Positions 39,728 through 49,696 of a stretch of DNA of 64,000 nucleotides are shown here, in pieces. This DNA is from Morella rubra (Eukaryota; Streptophyta; Magnoliopsida; Fagales; Myricaceae), in contig CM025849.1 in assembly GCA_003952965.2 (NCBI GenBank), positions 32,137,381 through 32,201,380 of the forward strand. The letters run 5' to 3'. The notes beneath the pieces are model-generated. The model was not told where the DNA came from and ran no database searches. It saw only the letters and a program-made list of their open reading frames with translations. Position 1 is the stretch's first letter. Every line of letters begins with the position of its first letter. The position numbers were made by a program, and so were the translations under genes.

Positions 39728-41258
39728 GTTGAACTCAGTGGCGGATGCAAGGGGTGGCGACCCAAGTGGCTGCACTACATGTATTTTTTTTTTTTTCATA
39801 AGTTGGCCTGGGCTCGACCCTTATAGGCCCAGGCCAACTAGGGCCCAGTGGCCCTAACCCATATCTTTTAATCTGCATGGCCTGGGCTCGTTAGGCCCAA
39901 GCCCTTTATTTTTTAATATGCAGAGGATGAAATGGTGTCGTTTCACCCTCTGCTTAAAAAAAATAAAAATAAAAATTTGCAACAGGGTGAAATGCACCGT
40001 TTCACCCTATTTTGAAAAAATCCTTCCTTAAACACGTCTCTCTCTCTCTCTCTCTCTTTGAATTCGCTCTCCCTCTCTCTACAGCTTCTCTGATCTCTCT
40101 CAACCACCGGCCCACCAGTTTCTCCTGCGCAAGCGAGTAGCCCACTAGCTTTTCTCTCAGTTGCTCGTGCTCCACCGCCGCACCAGCCACCACTCAGGAT
40201 CTCGCCAGGTATATAACCATTAACAACCGATTTTTTTCTTTTAAATTTGAATTTTCTCACGAATTTCACCTTTCTCTCTCTCTCTCTCACACACACACAG
40301 AATCAATCAATCGGGGCGCTCTCTCCCTTTCATAGAATCATAATAGGTAAACAATTTTAATTTTTATGCACTACAATTATTTTGGAATTAGGGATTTTGA
40401 CATTTTGTGAAATTGGGGATTTTTTTGATAGTATCATTTTTAATTAATTTGATTGTAATTTCAATTGAATGTAATGTAATTAGATTGGAATTTGGATTTG
40501 AATTAGGGATTTTGACATGTTGTGAAATTGGGGATTTTTTTGGTAGTATTATTTTTAATTAATTTGATTGTAATGTCAATTCAATGCAATGTAATTAGAT
40601 TGGATTTGGATTTGGAAATTGAATGCAATGTAATTAGATTGGGTTTAGATTTAGAAATTGAATGTAATGTAATTAAATTGGGTTTGGATTTGGAAATTGA
40701 ATGCAATTTAATTAGATTGATTTTGGATTTAGAAATTGAATGCAATGTAATTAGATTGGAAATTGAATGCAATGTAATTTTGTGATTTTGAGTTGTGATC
40801 CATTGTGAATATGTGAATATCTAAATTTAATATTTTTGAATCAAAATGTTTTATGTTTCGGTTTGGTACTATAGTTTTGTTTATGTTTCGGTTGTACTTT
40901 TACATTTATTCTTCCGGTTCCTCTTTTAGAGCATCACATGTTGCTAACTGATTGGTTGTTTTCACTTTGTTTAGATAATGAATAAGTTTGTGATAAGAAA
41001 GCCATGCAGCGTGAAGTCGTCTAATACTCCTAACATTTTCAAAAGATGCAAAATCGTAGGATGCAATTGTTACCTCTCAGTTGCAATATATAGTATGGTA
41101 CATGTATTATAATATTTTTAATATTTTTAGTCTTTAATTTTCGATATTGTAACTCTAAGACAATTTTTTGCATTACAAAGGAAAAAAATTTTTTGTCATT
41201 TTGCCTTTAAAGTTCGACCCCCTTGGATTTTGATCTTGGCTCCGCCACTAGTTGAACT
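39728..41258. mobile_element. hAT element, 1,515 bp, 8-bp target duplication
   Basis: The element is 39736-41250, flanked by perfect GTTGAACT copies (39728-39735 and 41251-41258). Ends are CAGTGGCGGATGCAAGGGG at the left and, on the minus strand, TAGTGGCGGAGCCAAGATC at the right, the common plant hAT terminus. The interior has a CT-rich 5' UTR-like segment (40040-40330) and, after an intron-like stretch, an ATG at 40978 opening MNKFVIRKP, similar to the start of TTF-type hAT transposases, which breaks off soon after. It is therefore a deletion derivative of an autonomous element. Confidence 0.92.
40584..40778 (+). repeat. 39-bp minisatellite inside the hAT element
   Basis: About five tandem copies of a 39-bp unit beginning ATGCAATGTAATTAGATTGG, the last one shortened to 27 bp. 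Because 39 is a multiple of three, both strands look artificially open. This is not a gene. Confidence 0.88.
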
Positions 41259-41564
41259 TCAAGGAATTGAAAGAGTTCAAGCTCATTGGTGATGCATCTT
41301 CAGGGTCTAGCGCTTAGCTAGGGGTATCTACTACGGAGCGAAAAATTCCTCTGTTTCTTATGGACTGTTATCTACACTGAGGAATGTGATCTACACCGAG
41401 GGCCCAAAGTGTGATCTACAATGAGGGCTCAAAGTGCGAGCAACTGTAAACTTAGCCCTAATTTGGCAGTTGATTTCACTCCTTCTCTAAAATACATATC
41501 TATTGAGTTAGTAAAAAAAAAAAAAGTATAGAAGTAAATAAAAATATTAGAATAAACATTTTTA

Positions 41565-43435
41565 CCTGAAATTCTTCAGTACAAAATAATTCGCAGATGG
41601 AACCTTATTCTTCATTTTTCATGTTTGGGTACGGATGCTCTGACACTTCTTCTTTGGTGGGGAACAAAACGTAGTATTGGTACATTTTGTTTCGATACGT
41701 CATGTACGCTGTGTTCATTGTAGACATCATAGTGTTGCGATCCTCTAGTCGATCATAATTCAGGTTGAAATCATCCTGAAATTAACCATGTTAATATAAT
41801 TGAACAATAATTAATAAAAAGAAGTCTAATTTTACTAAGTTACACTTACCAATAATTTGTTCATGACGTAAGACTTAACCTCATTGGAGACTTTGGACTA
41901 GTTGACCACATCAAACAGGACATGTGATCGCACGAGTGAGCCAATATGATTAGAGAACATCAAAGATGCCTTGTCATCACCACCCGTATAGCCATCGGGA
42001 TTCGAGAATATGGATGCTCAACTTTCCTGCAATACGGGCCTTCTCTAATACAATCCTGCTCGTCTTTGTAAGTCCTAGATTAAGGCAACCCAAGAGGGGG
42101 GGTGAATTGGATTTCCAAACTTTTTCGCTTTTAACCCCCAAAACCGTGTTTGCAAAGTAAAGTAATTTAGCACAAGTATATTAAAACAACGAGTAAATAA
42201 GTGCTAAATGTAAGGAGTAGGGATAGAGAAGCAAACACGTGATTTTTAGGTGGTTCGGCAAACCCGCCTACATCCACCCCTCAAGCTCCTTCACCGAGCC
42301 TTGAGGTTTTCCCACTATCTTCAAATAGCATACACTCTAGCTTCCGGGTGCTAGAGAACCGTACAAGTGTTTTCCCGGGCTTAACACTCAAACCCACCCA
42401 AGTGGTTTTTCGGGCTCACCACTCACAACCTAACCAAGCTTGAGATATACCCTCTCTAAGCTTCTTCTTTAGTGAACAACCTCACTAAAGGAATCACTTC
42501 TTTTGGATAGGAAGATTGAAGAATAAACTCTCTCAAAGAGTGTATATGAAATTGGAAATCTCTATCTCTTATTCACACAAAGACAAGGATATGAAAGTGT
42601 GTTTTGTGTGAATGATATGAGAAATATAGAATATGAAGGTTTGGAATATTTCTCAAGTGTAAATGATATGTGGTCGTTGTGTGTTTTTTTGGACGTTATG
42701 AAGGTGTATTTATAGGCCACAAATGAAAACTAGCCGTTTATAGCCGTTATTTTTTTGGTGAACGGTCAATTTTCAAATTTTTCTATTATATTAAAGGAAG
42801 ATTTTTGTTTTTGAAACTTAAAGTATAAGGATATGTTTAGATTTTGCTTGAGAAGATATAGAAGATCACGCATTTGAAAGATATGCAAGTGTGATTCAAA
42901 TCCTTGTCAAAAGTGAAACTAAGAGTTACAAGGTTTATACCCTAAGGTCTTGAAACTTCACTTTTGAGCTCCTTGCATGTTCTTGATCTTCTTTCTTCAA
43001 GTCTTTGGCTCTTTCATCAAAACGTCTTTGTCTTTGAAGATGTCCGTTTTATAAACTTGGTCCATTTATTGAAATCATCAAAATCTTGATTGTGCACAAA
43101 AGCCAACAGTCTTACCCCGTACATGTCTAATCCTAGATGTGGCTATACATAAACAAAAATGTTATTAATGTAAAACATCAGCACCTAATTACATGTATTT
43201 AAAAAATTAACATTAAAGTTAGTTTGAAATACGTACACGCACAACTACTCTACGGGGTGCTACGCGGGTTGACCGATGCAGGAGATGATAAATCGTCATC
43301 TGCTTCATTTGAAGGAGTCGCAGCTACTCTAATGCCGGAATGATCACTAGCACCAACTGATCTAGCACTTGAATCACAACGAAGACGTTTTCCTCTAGCT
43401 TCCACGACAATGTCCTGTGACTGCACAAGCACAAC
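41565..43435 (-). pseudogene. Ptta/En/Spm-type plant transposase, split by a solo LTR
   Basis: Minus-strand exons in order: 43435 to about 43253 (VVEARGKRLRCDSS, SGIRVAATPS), about 43158-43109 continuing across the LTR at 42066-41850 (RHVRGKTSRIVLEKARIAGK, then FSNHIGSLVRSHVLF, SNEVKSYVMNKLL), and about 41774-41565 after a TTTCAG acceptor (DDFNLNYDRLED, YMTYRNKMYQYYVLFPTKEE, HPYPNMKNEE). This is the conserved domain of CACTA-type accessory transposase proteins, with the GxLVRSHV and KMYQYY blocks clear. A Trp has become a stop after VVN, and another stop follows KNEE. No CACTA ends were found around it. Confidence 0.7.
42062..43113 (-). mobile_element. Solo LTR, 1,042 bp, 5-bp target duplication
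   Basis: The LTR is 42067-43108, flanked by perfect GTCTT copies (42062-42066 and 43109-43113). On the minus strand it starts TGTTGGC, has a TATA box (CCTATAAATACACC near 42720-42707) and ends ...GGACTTACA, with the ATTCACCCCCCCTCTTGG signature of plant Copia LTRs near the 3' end. No internal region is present, so it arose by recombination between two LTRs. It interrupts the transposase pseudogene, whose frame rejoins when LTR and one duplication are set aside. Confidence 0.9.
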
Positions 43436-44639
43436 AAGTGATAAACTCTATTATTGTCAAAGAAATAAAATATGAACGTATGAAGTAAACATAACATAAA
43501 CAACAGATATTCGTAAAATCACTTTAACAATCAAAGTCGAACTCTTTGGAGTTATCACTATCATCACACGACTCTTCATCACTGTTCGATATTGATGTAG
43601 CACGACATCGTGTCTCAGTGTCATCAGTGACGTGTAGAAGCAGATCGACATCGTGCCTACTCAACAGAATCATGTTGAAATTGTTGAAATCTACAAAAAG
43701 AAAAACTAACTCTTTCTATTGGTATGCTTCCGAGTTCGACGGTCCTGCCCTCTCTTCCTGATTCGACAGTCCTACCCTCTCTTTGTCATCCTCTTCTCCA
43801 ACAATGGGCATATCATATGTTTTTCTGCTTACTATTTTCTGAACTATTCAAAACATTCTAGAATTTTGGGGTTCAAGTGATACAATTCATATTTATGTGA
43901 CCTTTTACGCCTAAAAGCAGAGCCATCTAATGAGAATCTTCCCCACTTTTAGGTCTACAAGGGTATATTTATCTCCATATCAGTCCTAGTATATAAACTG
44001 ATCGCATTAGGCTCATGAATAAATTATTGCACCCAAACACCATGAATTAAAAGTAAAATCATCCTCTCCTATCAACATTGTTGTGGAGAAATTAAGAAAC
44101 AGAAGAAACTTATGAGCCATAATTGTTGATTGGCACCCCTATGTCTAGGAAACGTAAGAACATTATTTCTGTTAAGTCAATTAAGATCAATTAAGTCAAT
44201 TTTTAAAATTTGGGAAAGGGATACTTTGAGTTTCCTAACTACCAAATTAATGCAATTTTAAATAGAAGTTTAAGCTATTAAGTTTGACACATTGAGCTAT
44301 TCAATTTTCACAATTGATCAAATTGCACTTGAAATAAAATTTGACGATCAAAATCATGCCACATAACTCATTCACATAACACACGTGGCACAAGTTTGAT
44401 CTTTGAATCTTTTTTTGGGGCACAAATTGATGAAATTTTCATAGTTCTTGTGTTTAATGTGTCAAAGGTGGTACTTGAAACTCCTGTTTGATATTGCTTT
44501 GATAATTAAAAGGCTTAAAGTGACTTTTTTCCTTAAAATCCTCCACTATTACCCTACAAAGTCACCCTTGATTGACTCACTCTCACAAACATTCGTACAC
44601 GCTACGATCTTGACAAATTTAGAGACAATTTGAAATGCT
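43436..44639. other. Intergenic, no gene recognised
   Basis: AT-rich. 43520-43800 is less AT-rich and may be leader of the transposase gene on the minus strand, but no domain is seen. Confidence 0.4.
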
Positions 44640-45046
44640 TATTAGGTCGATTTGGATTAGCATCAAAAGAAATGCAAATTAATGCATTGCAAGTGGATGG
44701 CCGTCCTGTTCATTTCATATGAGCAATGCTTACGGATTAAGGAAACTGATGATCTTTTGCAGAGTTATTAAAAGGGGATCAATACAAATTTATTTTCCGT
44801 AATTTATGGTTTTATCTGATTAGTCTTTGAACTTTAAAAAAACGATCAAATTAGTCCTTAGGGTATTAAATCTATCATGAATTTGTCTCTCTCCCACCAC
44901 CTTCAAATTCGATAGATTTTAAATTTCATGAAATAATTAATTTGACAATTTTAGAATCCAAAACTAATTAATCAGATAAAATCATAAAACACACCCATCA
45001 ATTTTTGCTTCATCCCTTATTAAAATCCTCATCTATCATCTTATAA

Positions 45047-45060
45047 AGTCAATGTTGACT
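45047..45060. promoter_or_regulatory. Back-to-back W-box, distal copy
   Basis: AGTCAATGTTGACT, about 685 bp upstream of the ATG at 45738: two W-box cores (TTGACT) facing outward with a 2-bp spacer. It is the end of the first tandem unit. Confidence 0.5.
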
Positions 45061-45484
45061 GACTGGATGACAAGCTTAATTACGGTGGATTTAGATTAGC
45101 TTCAAAAGAAAGATAAATTAAACAATTGGCAAGTGGATGGCTAGCTGTCCTGTTCGTTTCGTGTGCTTCGAGCAATGCTTACAGATTAAGGAACGTTCCT
45201 TAATCTTTCGCAGAGTTGTTAGAAGGGATAAATACCAATTTACTTAATTATGTGGTTTACATATTAGTTCTTGGGCTTTAAAATTGATCAAATTAGTCCT
45301 CCGGGTATCAAATCCACCAAGAGTTAGTCTTTTGCGACCTTCGAATTTAATAGATTTTAAACTTCAAGCACTAATTTGATGGATTTTACATTTTGTGGGA
45401 CTAATTAGATAAAATGATAATTTACATGCATCATTTCTTATTTTTTTATCCCACTAATTAAAATCCTCATGTATTATCTTACTA

Positions 45485-45498
45485 AGTCAACGTTGACT
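45485..45498. promoter_or_regulatory. Perfect palindromic double W-box
   Basis: AGTCAACGTTGACT, a perfect 14-bp palindrome about 245 bp upstream of the ATG at 45738. W-boxes (TTGACC/T) bind WRKY factors. The motif sits in the same relative place before two other cystatins in this window. Confidence 0.6.
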
Positions 45499-45737
45499 AA
45501 CTGGATGATATGCTGGCAACTTCGAAGGCTATGGAGGGATTGAAGCTCGCACATGCATGATATCATTTTCGGTCTCAACAGCGCCATGCCGCCATGTCTG
45601 ACCAAGGAATCCCGGCCCCGATCCAACGCCCCTTTATCTTCGCGTGCATGTGCGACGTCCCCGTGTCTTCTTCGTTCTGATCTACATTGACATTAGACAC
45701 TCGCCCTGTCGCACATCTTGTGGCTATACTTAAACAA

Positions 45738-46393
45738 ATGGCAACACTCGGAGGAATTACTACCGAAGTTACGGGAAATCGGTGTAGCCCGGAGATCGAC
45801 AACCTCGCTAGTTTCGCTGTCGAGGAAAATAAGATTACCCCGGAGATCGACAGCCTCGCTCGTTTCGCTGTCGAGGAGCACAACAAGAAATCGGTTCCTT
45901 AACTTCTCAATCTTTGTTTTGTTTTATAAGGGAAAATTTGAAAAAGCTCCTTCGAAGGTTTAGAAAAGTAACCTGTTTGTTTATCCTTTGTTGAAGTGTC
46001 TGTTCTGCTTTTGTGGTGCAGAACGCAGTTCTGCAATTTGTGAAGGTGATGAGTGCTGTACTGCAGGTGGTTGCTGGTACTATATATATATATAATATAC
46101 CGCTCGATCGGTAGCAACTCGGAAGATATTCTTTGTTGATGTTTTTGTTCTGATTTCGAGTGTAGAACGCAGTTCTGCACTTTGGGAAGGTAGTGGGATC
46201 TAGACGGAGTCCTCACCTACTTAACAACGGTAACATGGTTGGTGGAGATGTATACTGTTTGACGCTGGAGGCTTCCGACGGCGGGAAGAAGAAGATTTAT
46301 GAAGCCCAGGTGTGGAAGAAGCCATGGTTGAACTTCAAGGCGTTGAAGGAGTTCAAGCTCAAGAGTGATGCCCCTTCAGGGTCTAGAGCTTAG
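45738..46393 (+). CDS. Divergent phytocystatin with duplicated helix signature (about 127 aa)
   Basis: Exon 1 (45738-45893) encodes [11 protein letters not shown] with the N-terminal Gly pair, then two tandem helix segments: [14 protein letters not shown] and [18 protein letters not shown]. Exon 2 (46166-46393, acceptor TGTAG) encodes AVLHFGKVV, an insert [12 protein letters not shown], a first loop NMVGG instead of [14 protein letters not shown], the KKPW second loop and a C-terminal end APSGSRA with stop. The frame is open throughout and splice phase is 0, giving a longer protein than the usual 95-105 aa. The insert and the Gln-to-Asn change are shared in kind with the 37-kb copy, so these two form a subclass. 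Function as a protease inhibitor is uncertain because the first loop is altered. Confidence 0.75.
46021..46078 (+). pseudogene. Partial cystatin exon 2 in the intron of the 45.7-kb copy
   Basis: After a GTGCAG acceptor it encodes AVLQFVKV, then QVVAGTIY, and dissolves into an AT microsatellite (46080-46100). It retains the canonical first loop that the downstream functional exon lacks, and parallels the fragment at 37265-37331. Confidence 0.7.
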
Positions 46394-47207
46394 CACAACG
46401 AATTTTCTCTGTTTCTCATAAGGACTGTGATTTGCTCGAGAATTTTTTATAAACATGGTCTCTTTGCTTCCCTTGTATTGCCATACGTGATCAGTTTCAA
46501 AACATATATAGATTCCATTTTTCTTGTGTCAAAAGGTTCAGAGTTGCAGCATCATGAGTAGGTTAAGGCAGAGGTAGGAGAAGCAAAAAGAAAGAATCGA
46601 GAATGTTTTTCTATATGTGGAATAAAACTCTATACAATCAGTAGTTAAATATATACACAATACGCCAATCTAGTATTTATGGAAAAAAATCAAATTGGAT
46701 CTTATTTTTTAACTTCTAATGTGTCTCAGAGTCCAACTTGATCCACCTTAGTTCTTGCAACCATTTCAAAAAGATTCAAGAGAATGGCAAGCGGACGAGA
46801 GGCCCCGGCTACAGGGGTCGAGCAACATGACGCCTTGGCAAGAAGAGGTAATAATTTTTAGGGTCACTATTGCTATTGTTACAACCGATCCAACTGCACT
46901 TTGCGGATAAATCTCTCCCGACAGACATTTCGGGTGGCTAACGAAGATATATATGTGCTGTCGCCGGGAACTTAGCTGCAATAAATGGAAGTGTGTACGT
47001 ACGTGTTGGTTCGATCAACTTCCAGCTGCATGATGTATTTCTGTAGTGTTTGTTGTGTTCCTTAAAGAACTACTTTAGCAGGACATAAGGTTATCCATAC
47101 TGTTGGGGGCAACGAAATTTGTGTCCATCTTCTCAGCTACTAGTATCTTCATTTAATTTGCTTCTCTTATATTTCTACGCCTTTGTGACGTGCAATAAAT
47201 TACGATC
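46394..47207. other. Cystatin 3' UTR and spacer
   Basis: 46440-46726 is shared with 49432-49696, marking a duplicated 3' flank. The rest has no recognisable gene. Confidence 0.5.
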
Positions 47208-47819
47208 GCCTCAAACAGATGCGGATTTAGGGGGCGCGGCCCAATTTTTTTGAAAATTCTCTTAAAGTAATTTTTTTTTTTTTTAATATTTGATTAAGGA
47301 ATTTTAGTATTTTTGAAAATTCTGCCCCTAACCCCTCTCCTTAAACCATTGAAACTTGAAATTTGATCAAGAAATTTGAAATTTGAAATTATAGTATCTT
47401 TGAAAATTGAATACCTATTTTGCCACAAATACATAGAATAAAATATAAATTGACAGGGAGCCTTGGAATTTAAAAATAGCCCCTAAAGTAGTCGGGTAGC
47501 GCTACTTTGTTAGAAAATTTAAATTTTGAAAACTTAAACATTGAAATGAAATTGAACTTTTTAGTACGGACAGTCTCTCAAGAAAACTTTTAGTACGTAC
47601 AGTTCCGAAACAAATATTGAAATGAAATTATAGATTTGATGTGTTTGGTTTTTTGATGTATCTAAATTGAAGTTGCCATAAAATATTTTGCCTACTTTTC
47701 TTTTAATATAAGTTACAATTCATATATAAAACTATATTTTTATTTTATTTTATTTAAATGATAATATTAAATTACTTCGTCCTCAAAAGAAATTTTCTAG
47801 ATCCGTCACTGACCTCAAA
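47208..47819. mobile_element. hAT-like MITE, about 596 bp
   Basis: The element is 47216-47811. Ends CAGATGCGGATTTAGGGGG and, on the minus strand, CAGTGACGGATCTAG. An 8-bp duplication is nearly perfect (GCCTCAAA at 47208-47215, ACCTCAAA at 47812-47819). It has no coding potential. A related copy lies inverted at 12155-12871, inside the Pack-MULE. Confidence 0.78.
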
Positions 47820-48627
47820 GAAATAAAAAAGAAAAGAGAAGAGAAACATGTTGTAGATAAAAATCAAATTAGATTATATAATTTTTAATTTAATTAATTA
47901 TATCTCATAAGTTATAAAATACATCAATCATAGCCCTTCAAACAAATAATTGAAATGTCCCTAACAAACAAATACTAAAAATATAATTTAAATAAAAAAT
48001 TATATATAAATAAATGTAAATTTTCTAAATAAAAATATAGAAATTTTATTTTTTATTTTTTTAAAAAGATGTATTTAGCTCAATCTACATCACTTCATGT
48101 CTGTTAAATGCTCAAATAGAATGAAGGACTATGATTGATTATTTTTAAAATTTACAGAAGTAATTAAATAATTTAAAATTATAGAATCTAATTTAATTTT
48201 TAACCAAGTTACTATTCGAATAAATTGGATTGGAGGCATATGGTAAATATCTAAAAATAACAAATGATTTGTTATAATTAAATTCATGGCAAGCAAAAAT
48301 GTTCCATTGTAGCAAAAAAATAAATACAGAACTCAATATTACAAATCAATCCATTGGGCCTACTATTTTGCTTTGACCTTTCTGTACTTATTTTCAAAAT
48401 AGTACAATAGCTTAAAATAAATAAATTTCAAAATTATCTATTTCTTCCTCATCAAATCATTTCTTTCCATTTCAATAGACTATAAAATTCACTCAAATAA
48501 TCTTTCTCGTCAGTACTCTTTCACCAACTCCTTGAAAATCTATTTTTTACTAATTTATCACAAAATTCAATAAAAATTTAATCTATCTCGATTTTTTTTT
48601 AAAATTTAAAATTTAAAATTTTTAAAT
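47820..48627. other. AT-rich spacer
   Basis: No gene, RNA or clear element seen; many A/T homopolymers. Confidence 0.5.
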
Positions 48628-49260
48628 CCTCGATAGGTTAGAAAAAATAACTTTTAAAAAATCCCCACTCCCCAGTAGCATGTGAATGTGAATTTTGAGG
48701 TTTTCATGTTAGGGGGAATTTTTTTTTGAAATTTTTGAAATTTTTTTTTAAAGCCTCGATAGGTTAGAAAGAACATTTAAAAAATCCCCAGCGGCATGTG
48801 AATGTGAATTTTGAGGTTTCATGTTTGGGGGAATTTTTTTTTGAATTTTTTAAAAGCCTCGATAGGTTAGAAGAAACAACTTTTAAAAAATCCCCAGTAG
48901 CATTTGCATGTGAATTTTGAGGTTTTCATGTTTGGGGGATTTTTTTTTGAAATTTTTGAATTTTTTAAAAAAGCCTCGATAGGTTAGAAGAGACAACTTT
49001 TAAAAAAATCCCCAGCAGCATGTGAATGTGAATTTTGAGGTTTTCATGTTTGGGGGAATTTTTTTTTTGAAATTTTTGAAATTTTTTTAAATAGCCTCGA
49101 TAGGTTAGAAGTGACAACTTTTAAAAAAATCCCCAGCAGCATGTGAATGTGAATTTTGAGGTTTTCATGTTTGGGGGAATTTTTTTTTTGAAATTTTTTT
49201 AAAAAGCCTCGATAGGTTAGAAAAAAACAACTTTTGAAAAATCCGTCTTTTTTTATTTAT
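48628..49260. repeat. Minisatellite, about 103-125-bp unit, five full units plus a partial
   Basis: Each unit starts CCTCGATAGGTTAGAA (starts near 48628, 48753, 48856, 48973, 49094, 49206) and contains TTTTAAAAAATCCCCAG, CATGTGAATGTGAATTTTGA and ATGTTTGGGGGAATT. Units are very similar apart from T-run length, so the array is recent or kept uniform. Confidence 0.92.
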
Positions 49261-49357
49261 AGGCAAACTTACTCAGCAAGTAAGCTCACAATATATATTT
49301 ATTCGTCAGAGGACGAACAAGTGAGGTGGGTCTCCAACCTCTCATCTATTTGTTTTC

Positions 49358-49696
49358 AGTAGCAACTCGCAAGATATATTCTTTGTTGCTGTTTTTGTTC
49401 TGATTTCGAGTATAGAACGCAGAATTTGTATTGCCGTGATCAGTTTCAAAACATATATAGATTCCATTTTTCTCGTGTCAAAAGGTTGCATCATGAGTAG
49501 GTTAAGGCAGAGGTACGAGAAGCAAAAAGAAAGAATCGAGAATGTTTTTCTATATGTGGAATAAAACTCTGTACAATAAGTTAAATATATACAACCTAGC
49601 GAAAAAGAATATGAAAAACATCACAATAGGTCTAGTATTAATATTTATGGACAAAAATCAAATTGGATCTTATATTATAACTTCTAACGTGTCTCA
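49358..49696 (+). pseudogene. Cystatin remnant without its coding exon
   Basis: This matches 46111-46173 (intron end, up to TAGAACGCAG at the start of exon 2) joined directly to 46470-46726 (3' UTR). The 300-bp coding part of exon 2 is missing at a single join near 49422-49432. Exon 1 is also absent. It shows that the 45.7-kb locus was duplicated and then lost its coding segment. Confidence 0.75.

Larger units (their letters stand above)
39500..41317 (+). pseudogene. Phytocystatin broken by a deletion and a hAT insertion
   Basis: Exon 1 (39500-39601) is open: [10 protein letters not shown], then [17 protein letters not shown], with the LARFAV signature altered to LPHFAV. Exon 2 has lost its first half: bases before 39712 are intron-like and lead straight into WEKPWLN (39716-39735), so the QxVxG loop is missing. 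The remaining exon is then split at 39735/41259 by a 1,515-bp hAT element; [19 protein letters not shown] and a stop follow at 41259-41317. Without the first loop and with the insertion it cannot make a working inhibitor. Confidence 0.88.
44640..45500. repeat. Diverged tandem duplication (about 435 bp x 2) upstream of a cystatin
   Basis: 44640-45060 and 45085-45498 align in order: CAAGTGGATGGC near 44690 and 45130, GAGCAATGCTTAC-GATTAAGGAA, GCAGAGTT-TTA-AAGGG, ATCAAATTAGTCCT, then each unit ends in an AGTCAA-GTTGACT element. Related sequence also lies upstream of the 52-kb cystatin in the other orientation (53225-53300, GAGTCGAA and CGGCCATCCACTCGCCAA). Confidence 0.65.

Noticed and set aside
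40522..40785. Open frame of 87 codons with a repeated LDLEIECNVIRL pattern
   Set aside because: It is the 39-bp minisatellite inside the hAT element; open on both strands only because the unit is a multiple of three.
48628..49260. Regular repeats considered as a CRISPR-like array
   Set aside because: Units are continuous tandem copies without unique spacers, in a plant nuclear context.
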